Part shown: one piece after another, positions 1 to 10,570 of the stretch
Layout of the letters: each line of letters opens with the position of its first letter
Numbering within the stretch: the stretch's first letter is position 1
From: Poa pratensis
Lineage: Eukaryota; Streptophyta; Magnoliopsida; Poales; Poaceae
NCBI GenBank assembly: GCA_947311845.1
Contig: CAMZMU010000041.1
Location: 137,912,687 to 137,976,686 of the forward strand
DNA length: 64,000 nt
Direction of reading: 5' to 3'
The notes under the pieces: generated by a model
Told to the model about the DNA's origin: nothing
What the model saw: only the letters and a program-made list of their open reading frames with translations
The model's database searches: none
Made by a program: the position numbers and the translations under genes

Positions 1-652
1 TTTCTCGATATCCATGAGCGGAATCCCTAAAACACGTTAACACTTAACCGAGTACGCCATACATTTTCTAGATCCGGTCATTCAGGGCCAAATATATCTC
101 TCTCTCGTTGGACGGAGGGCAAATCCATCTTGATCAACCATGCTTGCAGCATGTTTCGTGACAAAACCGAAGCTACCTTTATAGCTACCCTTCATCACGG
201 TGTAGCGTAATAGCCCCAAGTAAAGCCCTTACACATCCCAAGCTCATGCGAAGATCTCAGGTCTAAGGAATCAGCATACACATTGTATGAGATCAGCTGA
301 TGACAGAAAGAATAGTATTCTCACAGTGTCTCATGGTGGGTCAGTCCAACTCTATGTTCGTAGCATGATCCACATTATTGATCGACATCTCCATGTCAAT
401 AATCCGTGAAACATGATCATCCATCAATACATTGCTAGTCACTAAATCATATGCCCCCTCATATGATTGTTGACCAGGAACCTATTTAGAATAACATCAA
501 GAGATAATGGTTTCACAAATGAATCACTATTCATTAACAAATCATGATAGTTTTATTCCGGGACGGAATGACAATTATCTGTTGTCAGATAATCATAAAC
601 ATGTGAAAATATCATCATCAATATGATTGCCTCTAGGGCATATTTCCAACCA
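1..652 (-). mobile_element. Copia LTR, BARE/Angela-like, partial
   Basis: Read on the minus strand, the block starts at 652 with TGGTTGGAAATATGCCC followed by TAGAGGCAA, the typical start of Triticeae BARE/WIS/Angela-group Copia LTRs. It runs off the left edge of the window, so only the first part of the LTR is seen and solo LTR versus full element cannot be decided. It ends abruptly at 652 against sequence that belongs to an Athila-like element (653-788), so it was inserted into that element. Family name is from memory of LTR termini; superfamily is the safer level. Confidence 0.7.
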
Positions 653-788
653 TTTTGAGTCACCTTCATTCATGGACATGACCTTACAATATATTGATCA
701 AGATTGTGTGAAAGCATGTCTCCTCAGAAATTATTGTTGTTATCATTTTACCTACTCGAGGACGAGTAGAACTAAGCTTGGGGATGCT
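653..788 (+). mobile_element. 3' internal end of an upstream Athila-like copy, with polypurine tract
   Basis: This 136-bp stretch matches 7150-7289, the sequence just before the second LTR of the element at 789-8905, with a few substitutions and small indels. It includes the CTCGAGGACGAG motif and the polypurine-type AAGCTTGGGGATGCT directly before the LTR start. It therefore is the 3' internal end of another copy of the same family. Because it abuts LTR 789-2404 directly, that LTR is shared by two consecutive element bodies. Confidence 0.8.
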
Positions 789-2404
789 TGATTACGTCTC
801 CAACGTATCCATAATTTCTGCTGTTCCATGCTTATATTATACCATTTGCTACATGTTTTATATACACTTCGTATCACTTTTATGCATTTTCTGGGACTAA
901 CCTATTAACAAGATGCCACAGTGCCAGTTCCCTGTTTTCTGCTGTTTTTGGTTTCAGAAAGTTACTTCTGGAAATATTCTCGGAATTGCACGAAACAAAA
1001 GGCCAGTCCCTATTTTTCCAGCACGTACACGGAGTCCGAAGGAGAGACGAAGAGCCACGAGGTGGCCAAACCACACCAGGCGCGGTGGGCCCAGCCGCGC
1101 CTGGTGGTTTGGGCCCCTCGGGGGTCCGCCGACATCGCCCCTTCGCCTATTTATTCCCCGAGACGCGAAAACCCTAAAACACCGAGCCTTTCATCCAGAA
1201 CATATTCGCTGCCGCCGCCGTCGTCAACCCTAACTCGGGGGGTTTCTGAAGCTCTTCCCGGCACCCTGCCGGAGAGGGGAATCATCACCGGAGGGCTCTA
1301 CATCGCCATGCCCGCCTCCGGAGTGATGCGTGAGTAGTTCATCCTTGGACTATGGGTCCATAGCAGTAGCTAGATGGTTGTCTTCTCCACTTGTGCCATC
1401 ATGTTTAGATCTTGTGAGCTGCCTATCATGATCAAGATCATCTTATTGTAATGCTACATGTTGTGTTTGCTGGGATCTGACTTATATTGATACCTATGTG
1501 GAGCTGAATAATATTATCATGTCTATGTCATTTGTGATCTTGCATGCTCTCCGTTACTTGTTGAAGCCTTGGCCACGTGAATACTTGTAACTCCAAGAGG
1601 GGGTATTTATGCATGATAGTTGGGTTCAACCTCTATTTAACCTGGGATAGTGACAGCAAGTTCTAAGGTTGTAGATGTGTTGTTGCCACTAGGGGTAAAA
1701 CAGCAATGCTTTATTCAAGGATGAATGTATTGTTTACATTACGCACATTACTTAATGCAATTGTCTGTTGCTTGCAACTTAATACTGGAAGGGGTACGGA
1801 TGTTAACCGGAAAGTGGACTATTTAGGCATAGATGCATGCTGGATAGCGGTCTATGTACTTTGTCGTAATGCCCAAATGAATCTCATAGTAGACACCACA
1901 GCTCACACATGCATGTTATATGCACTTATCAATTGTCAATTGCCCAGCTGTAATTTGTTTACCCAGCATGTTAGTTATCTTATTGGAGAGACACCACTAG
2001 TGAACTGTGGACCCCGGTCCATTCTTTTACATCTGAAATACAATCTACTGCAATCATTGTTCTCTACTGTTTTATGCAAACAAACATCATTTTCCATTCG
2101 ATACGTTTAACCCTTTGTTTTCAGCAAGCCGGTGAGATTGACAACCTCACTGTTAAGTTGGGGCAAAGTAATTTGTTGTGTTGTGCAGGTTCCACGTTGG
2201 CACCGGAATCCCTGGTGTTGCGCCGCACTACACTCCTTCACCAACACCTTCGAAGCAAACCTCGTTTTCCTACTGGTCGATTAAACCTTGGTTTCATACT
2301 GAGGGAAAACTTACTGCTGCACTCATCATACCTTCCTCTTGGGGTTCCCAACTGACGTGTGACGTACAAGCATTGTTTCTGGCACTATTAACCTAGAGCC
2401 ACCA
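789..2404 (+). repeat. LTR (first) of the Athila-like element
   Basis: It starts TGATTACGTCTCC (one extra T compared with TGATACG in the other copies) and ends near GAGCCACCA, where homology with the second LTR stops. A TATA-like CTATTTATT lies near 1147, followed by GC-rich leader sequence. A 134-codon open frame at 1706-2110 is present in all three LTR copies of the window but has no recognisable domain and is probably not coding. The preceding bases are the polypurine tract of another copy and the following bases hold a primer-binding site, so this LTR serves both as a 3' and a 5' LTR. Confidence 0.85.
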
Positions 2405-2413
2405 ACACGTTTC

Positions 2414-2431
2414 TGGCGCCGTTGCCGGGGA
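2414..2431 (+). other. tRNA-Asp primer-binding site
   Basis: The 18-mer TGGCGCCGTTGCCGGGGA matches the primer-binding site of Athila-type elements, complementary to the 3' end of tRNA-Asp. It lies 9 nt behind the LTR end at 2404. The last 25 bases of the LTR carry a decayed similar motif (CTGGCACTATTAACCTAGAG), so the LTR tail looks like an older, absorbed copy of this site. Confidence 0.85.
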
Positions 2432-2585
2432 AAACAATTGCTTCTGCAAGGGGAGTCTCTCACACCCAATCTCTTTACTTTGTTATTTGTCTTGCTTAGT
2501 TTATTTTTATTTAGTTTTTTTGCTTCTTTATCAAAAACACAAAAAAATTAGTTACTTGTTTATTTATTTTGTTTTTTTTTTCAAA

Positions 2586-3824
2586 ATGAGTACTCCTGAG
2601 AACACTAAGTTGTGTGACTTCACTAGCACAAACAACAATGATTTCATATGCACTCCTATTGCTCCACCTGCTTCTACAGCAGAATTTTATGAAATTAAAC
2701 CTGCTCTATTAAATCTTGTTATGAAAGAGCAATTTTCTGGTGTTAGTACTGATGATGCTGCTGCCCATCTTAATAACTTTGTTGAACTTTGTGAAATGCA
2801 AAAGTATAAGGATATGGATGGGGATATTATAAAACTGAAACTTTTTCCTTTCTCCTTGAGAGGAAGAGCTAAAGAATGGTTGCTTTCTTTGCCTAGAAAT
2901 AGTATTAATTCTTGGACAAAATGCAAAGATGCTTTCATAGGGAAATATTATCCTCCTGCTAAGATTATATCCTTGAGAAGTAGCATTATGAATTTTAAAC
3001 AACTTGATAATGAACATGTTGCTCAAGCTTGGGAAAGAATGAAATCTTTGGTGAAGAATTGTCCCACTCATGGACTGACTACTTGGATGATCATCCAAAC
3101 CTTTTATGCAGGATTAAATTTTTCCTCAAGGAACTTATTGGATTCAGCCTCTGGAGGAACCTTTATGTCCATCACTTTAGGTGCAGCAACAAAGCTACTT
3201 GATGATATGATGATCAACTATTCCGAATGGCACACCGAAAGAGCTCCTCAAGGTAAGAAGGTAAATTCTGTTGAAGAAACCTCCTCTTTGAGTGATAAGA
3301 TTGATGCTATTATGTCTATGCTTGTGAATGGTAGATCTCATGTTGATCCTAATAATATTCCTTTAGCTTCATTGGTTGCTCAAGAAGAGCATGTTGATGT
3401 AAACTTCATTAAAAACAACAACTTCAACAACAATGCTTATAGGAATAATTTTGGTAGCAACAATTATAAGCCTTATCCTTCAAATGGTTATGGCAATTCT
3501 TATGGTAATTCCTACAGCAACAATAGAAGTGTGTCCTCTGATCTTGAAGCTATGCTTAAAGAATTTATTAGCACACAAAAAGCTTTCAATAAAACTGTTG
3601 AGGAAAAGTTTGAAAAAATTGATGATCTTGTCTCTAAAGTTGATAGTCTTGCTCATGATGTTGAAATTCTAAAACTGAAAGTTATGCCTAATGAAGTTAA
3701 AGATATAAGTCATTTGCTACAGCAAATGCCATCCAAGTTCGAATTGATAATAATATTAGGATGTTGGCTGAATTGCATGCTAGGTGGGAAAAAGAGGAAG
3801 AACTTGAAAAAGAGAATAGTATAG
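2586..3824 (+). pseudogene. gag: gag of the Athila-like element, frameshifted at the end
   Basis: The likely start is the ATG at 2586 (protein beginning MSTPENTKLCDF); an upstream in-frame ATG at 2487 adds only a hydrophobic leader from U-rich DNA. The first 220 residues fit the retrotransposon gag domain, with a helix-rich core and the landmark RGRAKEWLLSLP, where plant Gypsy gag proteins have a conserved A-x-x-W-L. An Asn-rich linker (residues about 275-320) and a coiled-coil-like segment follow. The native frame leaves near 3745: coding resemblance (AELHARWEKEEELEKEN) continues in another frame from 3761. It would form the virus-like particle. It is broken but well conserved, consistent with a young element. 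Confidence 0.8.
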
Positions 3825-3941
3825 TTAGAGTTTGTACTATCACCACCACTAGTAATGCTAATGTTTACATGCTAGTAAACCTCCTACTATTGATGGTAAT
3901 GTTATTGGTGTTGGTAATGTCTCTACTACTTCTGCAAGCGT

Positions 3942-4676
3942 TTGAAATTGCCTAAAACTGCTGAAACTTTTTCTGATAAAAGTGCTGAAATTTTTCAAAC
4001 TATTGGAGACAATGGTTCCACCACCATTGACAATAATGATTTTGATTTTGATGATTGTAACATCTCTGAAGTTATTATGTTCTTGCAAAAATTAGCTAGA
4101 AGTCCCAATGCTAGCACTATTAATTTGGCTTTTACAAAGCATATTACAAATGCTCTTTTGCAAGCTAGGGAGGAGAAGTTGAAACTTAAAGCTTCTATTC
4201 CTAGGAAATTAGAAGATGGTTGGGAACCCATCATTAAGGTAAAGGTGAATGATTTTTATTGCAATGCCTTGTGTGATCTTGGTGCAAGTGTTTCAGTTTT
4301 GCCCAAGAAGCTTTATGATATTCTTGATTTGCCACCTTTGGAACATTGTTATTTGGATGTTTTTCTCGCTGATAATGCTATGAAGAAACCTTTGGGGCGA
4401 GTTAATGATGTTTTTATTACGGTAAAAGATAACCTTGTCCCCGTTGATTTTATTGTTATGGATATTGAATGCAATGCATCTTGTCCTATTGTTTTGGGAA
4501 GACCTTTTCTTCGAACTGTTGGTGCCATCATTGATATGAAAGAAGGTAATATAAGGTACCAATTTCCTCTCAAGAAAGGTATGGAACACTTCCCTAGGAA
4601 GAGAATGAAGTTACCTTTTGACTCTATTGTTAGAGCAAGTTATGATGTTGATGCTTCTTCTCTTGACAACACTTGA
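3942..4676 (+). CDS. retropepsin-like aspartic protease of the Athila-like element
   Basis: An open frame of about 244 codons. It carries CDLGASVSVLP, the catalytic Asp motif with Leu in place of the usual Ser/Thr, as often seen in plant Gypsy retropepsins, and the second motif CPIVLGRPFLRT. These lie at roughly residues 110-190. The segment before it (DNNDFDFDDCNISEVIMFLQ) is acidic linker. The frame ends with a stop at 4674-4676 and no reverse transcriptase follows, so the pol gene stops after protease. It was originally in frame with gag as one polyprotein; at least two frameshifts (near 3745 and 3900-3940) separate them now. It should act on the Gag precursor inside the particle. Confidence 0.8.
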   Translation: MKLPKTAETFSDKSAEIFQTIGDNGSTTIDNNDFDFDDCNISEVIMFLQKLARSPNASTINLAFTKHITNALLQAREEKLKLKASIPRKLEDGWEPIIKVKVNDFYCNALCDLGASVSVLPKKLYDILDLPPLEHCYLDVFLADNAMKKPLGRVNDVFITVKDNLVPVDFIVMDIECNASCPIVLGRPFLRTVGAIIDMKEGNIRYQFPLKKGMEHFPRKRMKLPFDSIVRASYDVDASSLDNT

Positions 4677-7289
4677 TTTTCACTTTCTGCGCCTAGCTGA
4701 AAGGCGTTAAAGAAAAGCGCTTATGGGAGACAACCCATCGTTTTTATTTGCTGTTATTTTTGTTTTCTTTGAGTCAAGGAGTTTTGTTACTTCTGTAGCA
4801 ACTCCTTTGTATCTTTATTTTATCGCAATGTTGTGCCAAGTAAAGTTCTATATTGAAAGTTGATGCAAGATTTGGATTTCTGCGCAGTGACAGATTTTTA
4901 GCTGTCACGGATTTGAGCTTATCTCCCTGTAGAAAATTCAAAAATTCTGAGAAAAATCACGCATATTCCTGAGATATGTACGCAACTTTCATTATTTTAG
5001 GCCAGATCCATCTGAGCAACTTAAGTGCCTCGAAAAAATTCGTCATTCCAGACTGTTCTGTTTTTGACAGATTCTGCCTTTTGTTTTGCATTCGCTCTTT
5101 TACTGTGTTTGTGTGGATTTCTTTGCTCCACAAAGCATTGGTGGCTGTAGCTAATGTCCAGAAGCTTTGGGATTGATTGTATCATTACAGAATATGAGAA
5201 TTTTTGATTATGCACTAACCCTCTAATGAGAACTGTCTTGAGTTTGGTGTGAAGGAAGTTTTCAAGGATCAAGCGAGAAGGGTGATATTATGTGATCAAG
5301 AAGAGTGAAAAGCCTTATTCATCCCAGAGACTCAAGCGTCTAAGCTTGGGGATGCCCAAGGCATCCCCTTCTTCATCAACAACTTATCAGGTCATCTCTA
5401 GTGAAACTATATTTTAATTCTTTCACATCTTATGCGCTTTACTTGGAGCGTCTGTGTGTTTTTATTTTTTTTTGTTTGAATAAATTCGGATCCTAGCAAT
5501 CCTTGTGTGGGAGAGAGACACGCTCCGCTTTTTCATGTGAATACTCATGTTCTTCACTTATATTTGTTGAGTATTCTTAACTAGCTACTGCAGTGCTTTT
5601 AGCTCCTGTTTTTCATGCATCTCTTCGAGCTGTTAGCACTTGTTTATAAATACTCTCTTGCTGCATTATATTATCATTTGGAGAGTTTATGTTTAAATTT
5701 ATTGGTGTTTGTTTGGAAGAAAGAAAATGCTACATGTAGTAGTTGGTATTGGAAAAGACATATGCATTCTTGTAGATCATTGTCTTGTTTGATTTGATGC
5801 TTTGCAATTGTTTTGAGCTCTCAAGTAGATCATGTTTAAGCTCTTGCATCATGTAGTTAAAGCCTAGTAGTGGAGAACTACCGTAGAGCTTGTTGAGACT
5901 TGGGATGCATATTTGTTCTCTCTAAGGTCTAGATATTTTCTGGTAAAATGTTTGAGCAACAAGGAAGACAGTGTAGAGTCTTATAATACTTGCAATATGT
6001 TTTTATGTGATTCTTGCTGTACCGGTTTATACTTGTGTTTGCTTCAAACAACCTTGCTAGCCTAAACTCTGTACTGAGAGGGAATGCTTCTCGTGCATCC
6101 AAAACTTGAGCCAAAACCCATGCCATTTGTGTCCACCATACCTACCTACTATGTGGTATTTCCTGCCATTCCAAGTAAATATTTCATGTGCTACCTTTAA
6201 ACTATTCAAAACTTTATTACTCCTTATTTGTGTCAATGTTTTATAGCTCATGAGGAAGTATGTGGTGTTTTATCTTTCAATCTTGTCATTTACTTCTGAC
6301 AGACTTTCACCTGGACTAGTGGCATATACATCCGCTTATCCAATAATTTGCAAAAAGAGCTGGCAACGGGGTGCCCAGCCCCAATTAATTACAACTTTCA
6401 TTAATAATTCTCTTCACATGTTTTGCCCTGATTTATCAGTAAGCAACTTAATTTTGCAATAGACACTCCTCCATGGTATGTGAATGTTGGAAGGCACCCG
6501 AGGATTCGGTTAGCCATGGCTTGTGTAAGCAAAAGGTTGGGAGGAGTGTCATCTATAAAGAAACTAAAATACATGTGTAAACAAAAGAGAAGAGGGATGA
6601 TCTACCTTGCTGGTAGAATAACGTCCTTCATGGGAGCCGCTCTTTGAAAGTCTGGTTGACAAGGGGGTTAGAGTGCCCACTACCATTCGTTGACAACAAC
6701 AAACACCTCTCAAATACTTATTTTGTGCTCTCTATATGCTTTCGAAAACTTAAAAAGCTCTAGCACATGATTTAATCCCTGCTTCCCTCTGCGAAGGGCC
6801 TATCTTTTACTTTATGTTGAGTCAGTTTACCTACTCCTTTCTATCTTAGAAGCAAACACTTGTGTCAACTTTGTGTGCATTGATTCTTACATATTTACTT
6901 ATTGCACTTGTTATATTGCTTTATGTTGACAACTATCCATGAGATATACATGTTACAAGTTGAAAGCAAATGCTGAAACTTAATCATCCTTTGTGTTGCT
7001 TCAATGCCTTTTACTTTGAATCTATTGCTTTATGAGTTACCTCTTATGCAAAACTTTTTGATGCTTGTCTTGAAAGTACTATTCATGAAAAGTTTTTGCT
7101 TATATGATTCATTGTTTACTCTTTATCTATTTGTTAGCAAACTATAGATCATTGCTTTGAGTCACTTCATTCATGACATGAGCCTTGCAATATATTGATC
7201 AAGATTGTGTGAAAGCATGTCTCCTCAAAATTATTTGTTGTTATCGTTTTACCTACTCGAGGACGAGTAGAACTAAGCTTGGGGATGCT
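4677..7289 (+). other. Non-coding 3' internal region of the Athila-like element, with polypurine tract
   Basis: No coding domain is seen in these 2.6 kb. It begins just after protease with the family hallmark GGCGTTAAAGAAAAGCGCTT near 4704 and ends with CTCGAGGACGAG and AAGCTTGGGGATGCT directly before the second LTR. Large parts are shared, inverted, with the element at 9196-15700 (its 10571-13090), showing that the two families exchange or share this 3' half. A second AAGCTTGGGG-type motif with a perfect hairpin lies at 5342-5368. Confidence 0.75.
5348..5368 (+). repeat. Perfect hairpin after a polypurine-like motif
   Basis: GGGGATGCC, loop CAA, then GGCATCCCC: a 9-bp perfect stem with a 3-nt loop. 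The same hairpin occurs in the related element at 12404-12424 (minus strand), with the same preceding AAGCTT. It repeats the motif found at the true polypurine tract (7276-7289). Confidence 0.8.
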
Positions 7290-8905
7290 TGATACGTCTC
7301 CAACGTATCCATAATTTCTGCTGTTCCATGCTTATATTATACCATTTGCTACATGTTTTATATACACTTCGTATCACTTTTATGCATTTTCTGGGACTAA
7401 CCTATTAACAAGATGCCACAGTGCCAGTTCCCTGTTTTCTGCTGTTTTTGGTTTCAGAAAGTTACTTCTGGAAATATTCTCGGAATTGCACGAAACAAAA
7501 GGCCAGTCCCTATTTTTCCAGCACGTACACGGAGTCCGAAGGAGAGACGAAGAGCCACGAGGTGGCCAAACCACACCGGCGCGGTGGGCCCCGCCGCGCC
7601 TGGTGGTTTGGGCCCCTCGGGGGTCCGCCGACATCGCCCCTTCGCCTATTTATTCCCCGAGACGCGAAAACCCTAAAACACCGAGCCTTTCATCCAGAAC
7701 ATATTCGCTGCCGCCGCGTCGTCAACCCTAACTCGGGGGTTTCTGAAGCTCTTCCCGGCACCCTGCCGGAGAGGGGAATCATCACCGGAGGGCTCTACAT
7801 CGCCATGCCCGCCTCCGGAGTGATGCGTGAGTAGTTCATCCTTGGACTATGGGTCCATAGCAGTAGCTAGATGGTTGTCTTCTCCACTTGTGCCATCATG
7901 TTTAGATCTTGTGAGCTGCCTATCATGATCAAGATCATCTTATTGTAATGCTACATGTTGTGTTTGCTGGGATCTGACTTATATTGATACCTATGTGGAG
8001 CTGAATATTATATTATCATGTCTATGTCATTTGTGATCTTGCATGCTCTCCGTTACTTGTTGAAGCCTTGGCCACGTGAATACTTGTAACTCCAAGAGGG
8101 GGTATTTATGCATGATAGTTGGGTTCAACCTCTATTTAACCTGGGATAGTGACAGCAAGTTCTAAGGTTGTAGATGTGTTGTTGCCACTAGGGGTAAAAC
8201 AGCAATGCTTTATTCAAGGATGAATGTATTGTTTACATTACGCACATTACTTAATGCAATTGTCTGTTGCTTGCAACTTAATACTGGAAGGGGTACGGAT
8301 GTTAACCGGAAAGTGGACTATTTAGGCATAGATGCATGCTGGATAGCGGTCTATGTACTTTGTCGTAATGCCCAAATGAATCTCATAGTAGACACCACAG
8401 CTCACACATGCATGTTATATGCACTTATCAATTGTCAATTGCCCAGCTGTAATTTGTTTACCCAGCATGTTAGTTATCTTATTGGAGAGACACCACTAGT
8501 GAACTGTGGACCCCGGTCCATTCTTTTACATCTGAAATACAATCTACTGCAATCATTGTTCTCTACTGTTTTATGCAAACAAACATCATTTTCCATTCGA
8601 TACGTTTAACCCTTTGTTTTCAGCAAGCCGGTGAGATTGACAACCTCACTGTTAAGTTGGGGCAAAGTAATTTGGTTGTGTTGTGCAGGTTCCACGTTGG
8701 CACCGGAATCCCTGGTGTTGCGCCGCACTACACTCCTCCACCAACACCTTCGAAGCAAACCTCGTTTTCCTACTGGTCCGATTAAACCTTGGTTTCATAC
8801 TGAGGGAAAACTTACTGCTGCACTCATCATACCTTCCTCTTGGGGTTCCCAACTGACGTGTGACGTACAAGCATTGTTTCTGGCACTATTGGCCTAGAGC
8901 CACCA
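7290..8905 (+). repeat. LTR (second) of the Athila-like element
   Basis: Starts TGATACGTCTCCAACGTATC and is co-linear with 789-2404 throughout. Visible differences are single-base changes and short indels (for example in the GC-rich leader near 7575 and 7712, and GAATATTATATT versus GAATAATATT near 8004). It is preceded by the polypurine tract and followed at 8906 by coding-like sequence of the Tat-like element's antisense gene, so the chain is inserted into that gene. Confidence 0.85.
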
Positions 8906-9195
8906 CCGCACCGCAGCAAGAGCGTCGGTCGTCTTGGTGAACGCATCCTTGGCGTAAGCACACATGGAGTCAAAGATGCTGACGGCACGCTCCAGCGGGA
9001 CATCCTCATCCGCCGGCTCCTTAGGTGGAGTCGCGCCAAAGCACTTGCGCATCCCGGAAACTAAGTACCAATTCGATCGAATTGGGAGAACAAAACTTCA
9101 GCGAACAATGAACGAGAAGGACGCATTACCTCCTACAACGTGGGCAAGCGCGAGCAGGCGCTCCACCTGCACTCTTTCGCCTTGGCGGGTGGTGA

Positions 9196-10570
9196 TGTCT
9201 ACGCATGCTTCTATTCTTGTAGACAGTGTTGGGCCTCCAATGCAGAGGTTTGTAGATCAGCAGCAACTTTCCCTTAAGTGAATCACCCAAGGTTTATCGA
9301 ACTCAGGGAGATAGAGGTCAAAGATATCCCTCTCAAGCAACCCTGCAATTAAGATACAAGAAATCTCTTGTGTCCCCAACACACCTAATACACTTGTCAG
9401 ATGTATAGTGCACTAGTTCGGCGAAGAGATATTAAAATACAAGTGATATGGATGATTATAAGTGGTAATTGCAATCTGAAATAAAAATGGCAGCAAGCAA
9501 ACATGTAGCAGAACTGGTTGTAACGGTGTTTCAATTCTTAGAAAACAAGGCCTAGGAATCATACTTTCACTAGTGGACACTCTCAACAATAATAATATAA
9601 TTGAATACATAGAAATTTCAACTATAAAAGCATACCTTAAAGTCGCATTCCACATCTAGAGAACCCCACACTGTCAACTTGAGCGCCCTAAAATAGTACT
9701 AGACAAACACATAATTTCATAAGAGATCCAACACAAATAATAACTCATGATAAGTATTCCTGTAATCTTTAGCCTAAGAGCCACACACGGTGCGCACACT
9801 GTCAACTTCGCACCGTGGGACAAAGGTGACTCCGGAGTTTATATTAATAAAACCACTCAAGTAGCATATAAATAATGAAGAGTAACATCTATGGATTCAC
9901 TAGATTACAAAGCTCATGATCACATAAAGATCACACCATGGGAGAGAGAGATAAACCACATAGCTACCGGTAGAGCCCTCAGCCCCGATGAAGAACTACT
10001 CCCTCCTCATCATGGGAGGTAGCAACATGATGAAGATGGCGGTGGCGTCGATGGAGATGGCTCTGGGGGCAATTCCCCGTCCCGGCAGGGTGCCGAAACA
10101 GAGACTTCTGTCCCCCGAATTAGGGTTTTTGGTGGTGGCGGAGCTACGGAACTCTTCTGGAGAAATCGTCGATTCTTTTAGGGTTTGCAATGCGGAGGCA
10201 ATATATAGTCCAAAGGGCGTCGCGAGGCGGTGACCGAGGTGCACACCACACCACACCACGGCGCGGCCCCCTTCTAGCCGCGGGCCCATGTTGTGGGCGG
10301 TGGGCCTCCCCCAGACTTGTCCTTCTGGCTCCCGGAGTCTTCTGGCGTTTTAGAATTTCTGTAATTTTTTCAGATTTTTTGAGCACTTTCATTTTTGGAC
10401 CTTTTCTGCAATGCACAGACATAATAAACAGAAACTGGCACTGTGGCATCTTGTTAATAGGTTAGTCCAATAAATGTCATAATATGATATAAAGTGCATA
10501 TAAAACATGTGATATTGATATAGAACAAGCATGGAACATCAAAAATTATAGATACGTTTGAGACGTATCA
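9196..10570 (-). repeat. 3' LTR of the non-autonomous element
   Basis: On the minus strand it starts TGATACGTCTCAAACGTATC and ends CGTAGACA. It is about 64 bp shorter than the partner because it lacks a block present near 14690-14750 (AGATATTTCCTCTTCACTAT and following bases). It is bordered on the minus strand by the polypurine-type AAGCTTGGGGATGCT. Confidence 0.9.

Larger units (their letters stand above)
789..8905 (+). mobile_element. Athila-like Gypsy retrotransposon (LTR-gag-protease-LTR), no RT or integrase
   Basis: Two direct 1,616-bp LTRs flank a 4.9-kb internal region. The primer-binding site is complementary to tRNA-Asp, as in the Athila group (WHAM/Sabrina-like families in Triticeae). 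The internal region has a gag gene and a retropepsin-like protease, then about 2.6 kb without coding sequence before the polypurine tract; no reverse transcriptase, RNase H or integrase motif is seen. It must rely on partner elements for replication. The LTRs differ at roughly a dozen positions by eye, so the insertion is recent. No 5-bp target duplication is found because the left LTR is preceded by another element body; the outer left end lies outside the window or was disrupted by the Copia LTR. Confidence 0.85.

Noticed and set aside
1706..2110. 134-codon ORF repeated in all three Athila-like LTRs (also 8205-8609 and 30996-31406)
   Set aside because: Repetition follows from LTR identity, not from selection; no domain, composition typical of AT-rich LTR DNA, and the solo-LTR copy changes its C-terminus by an indel.
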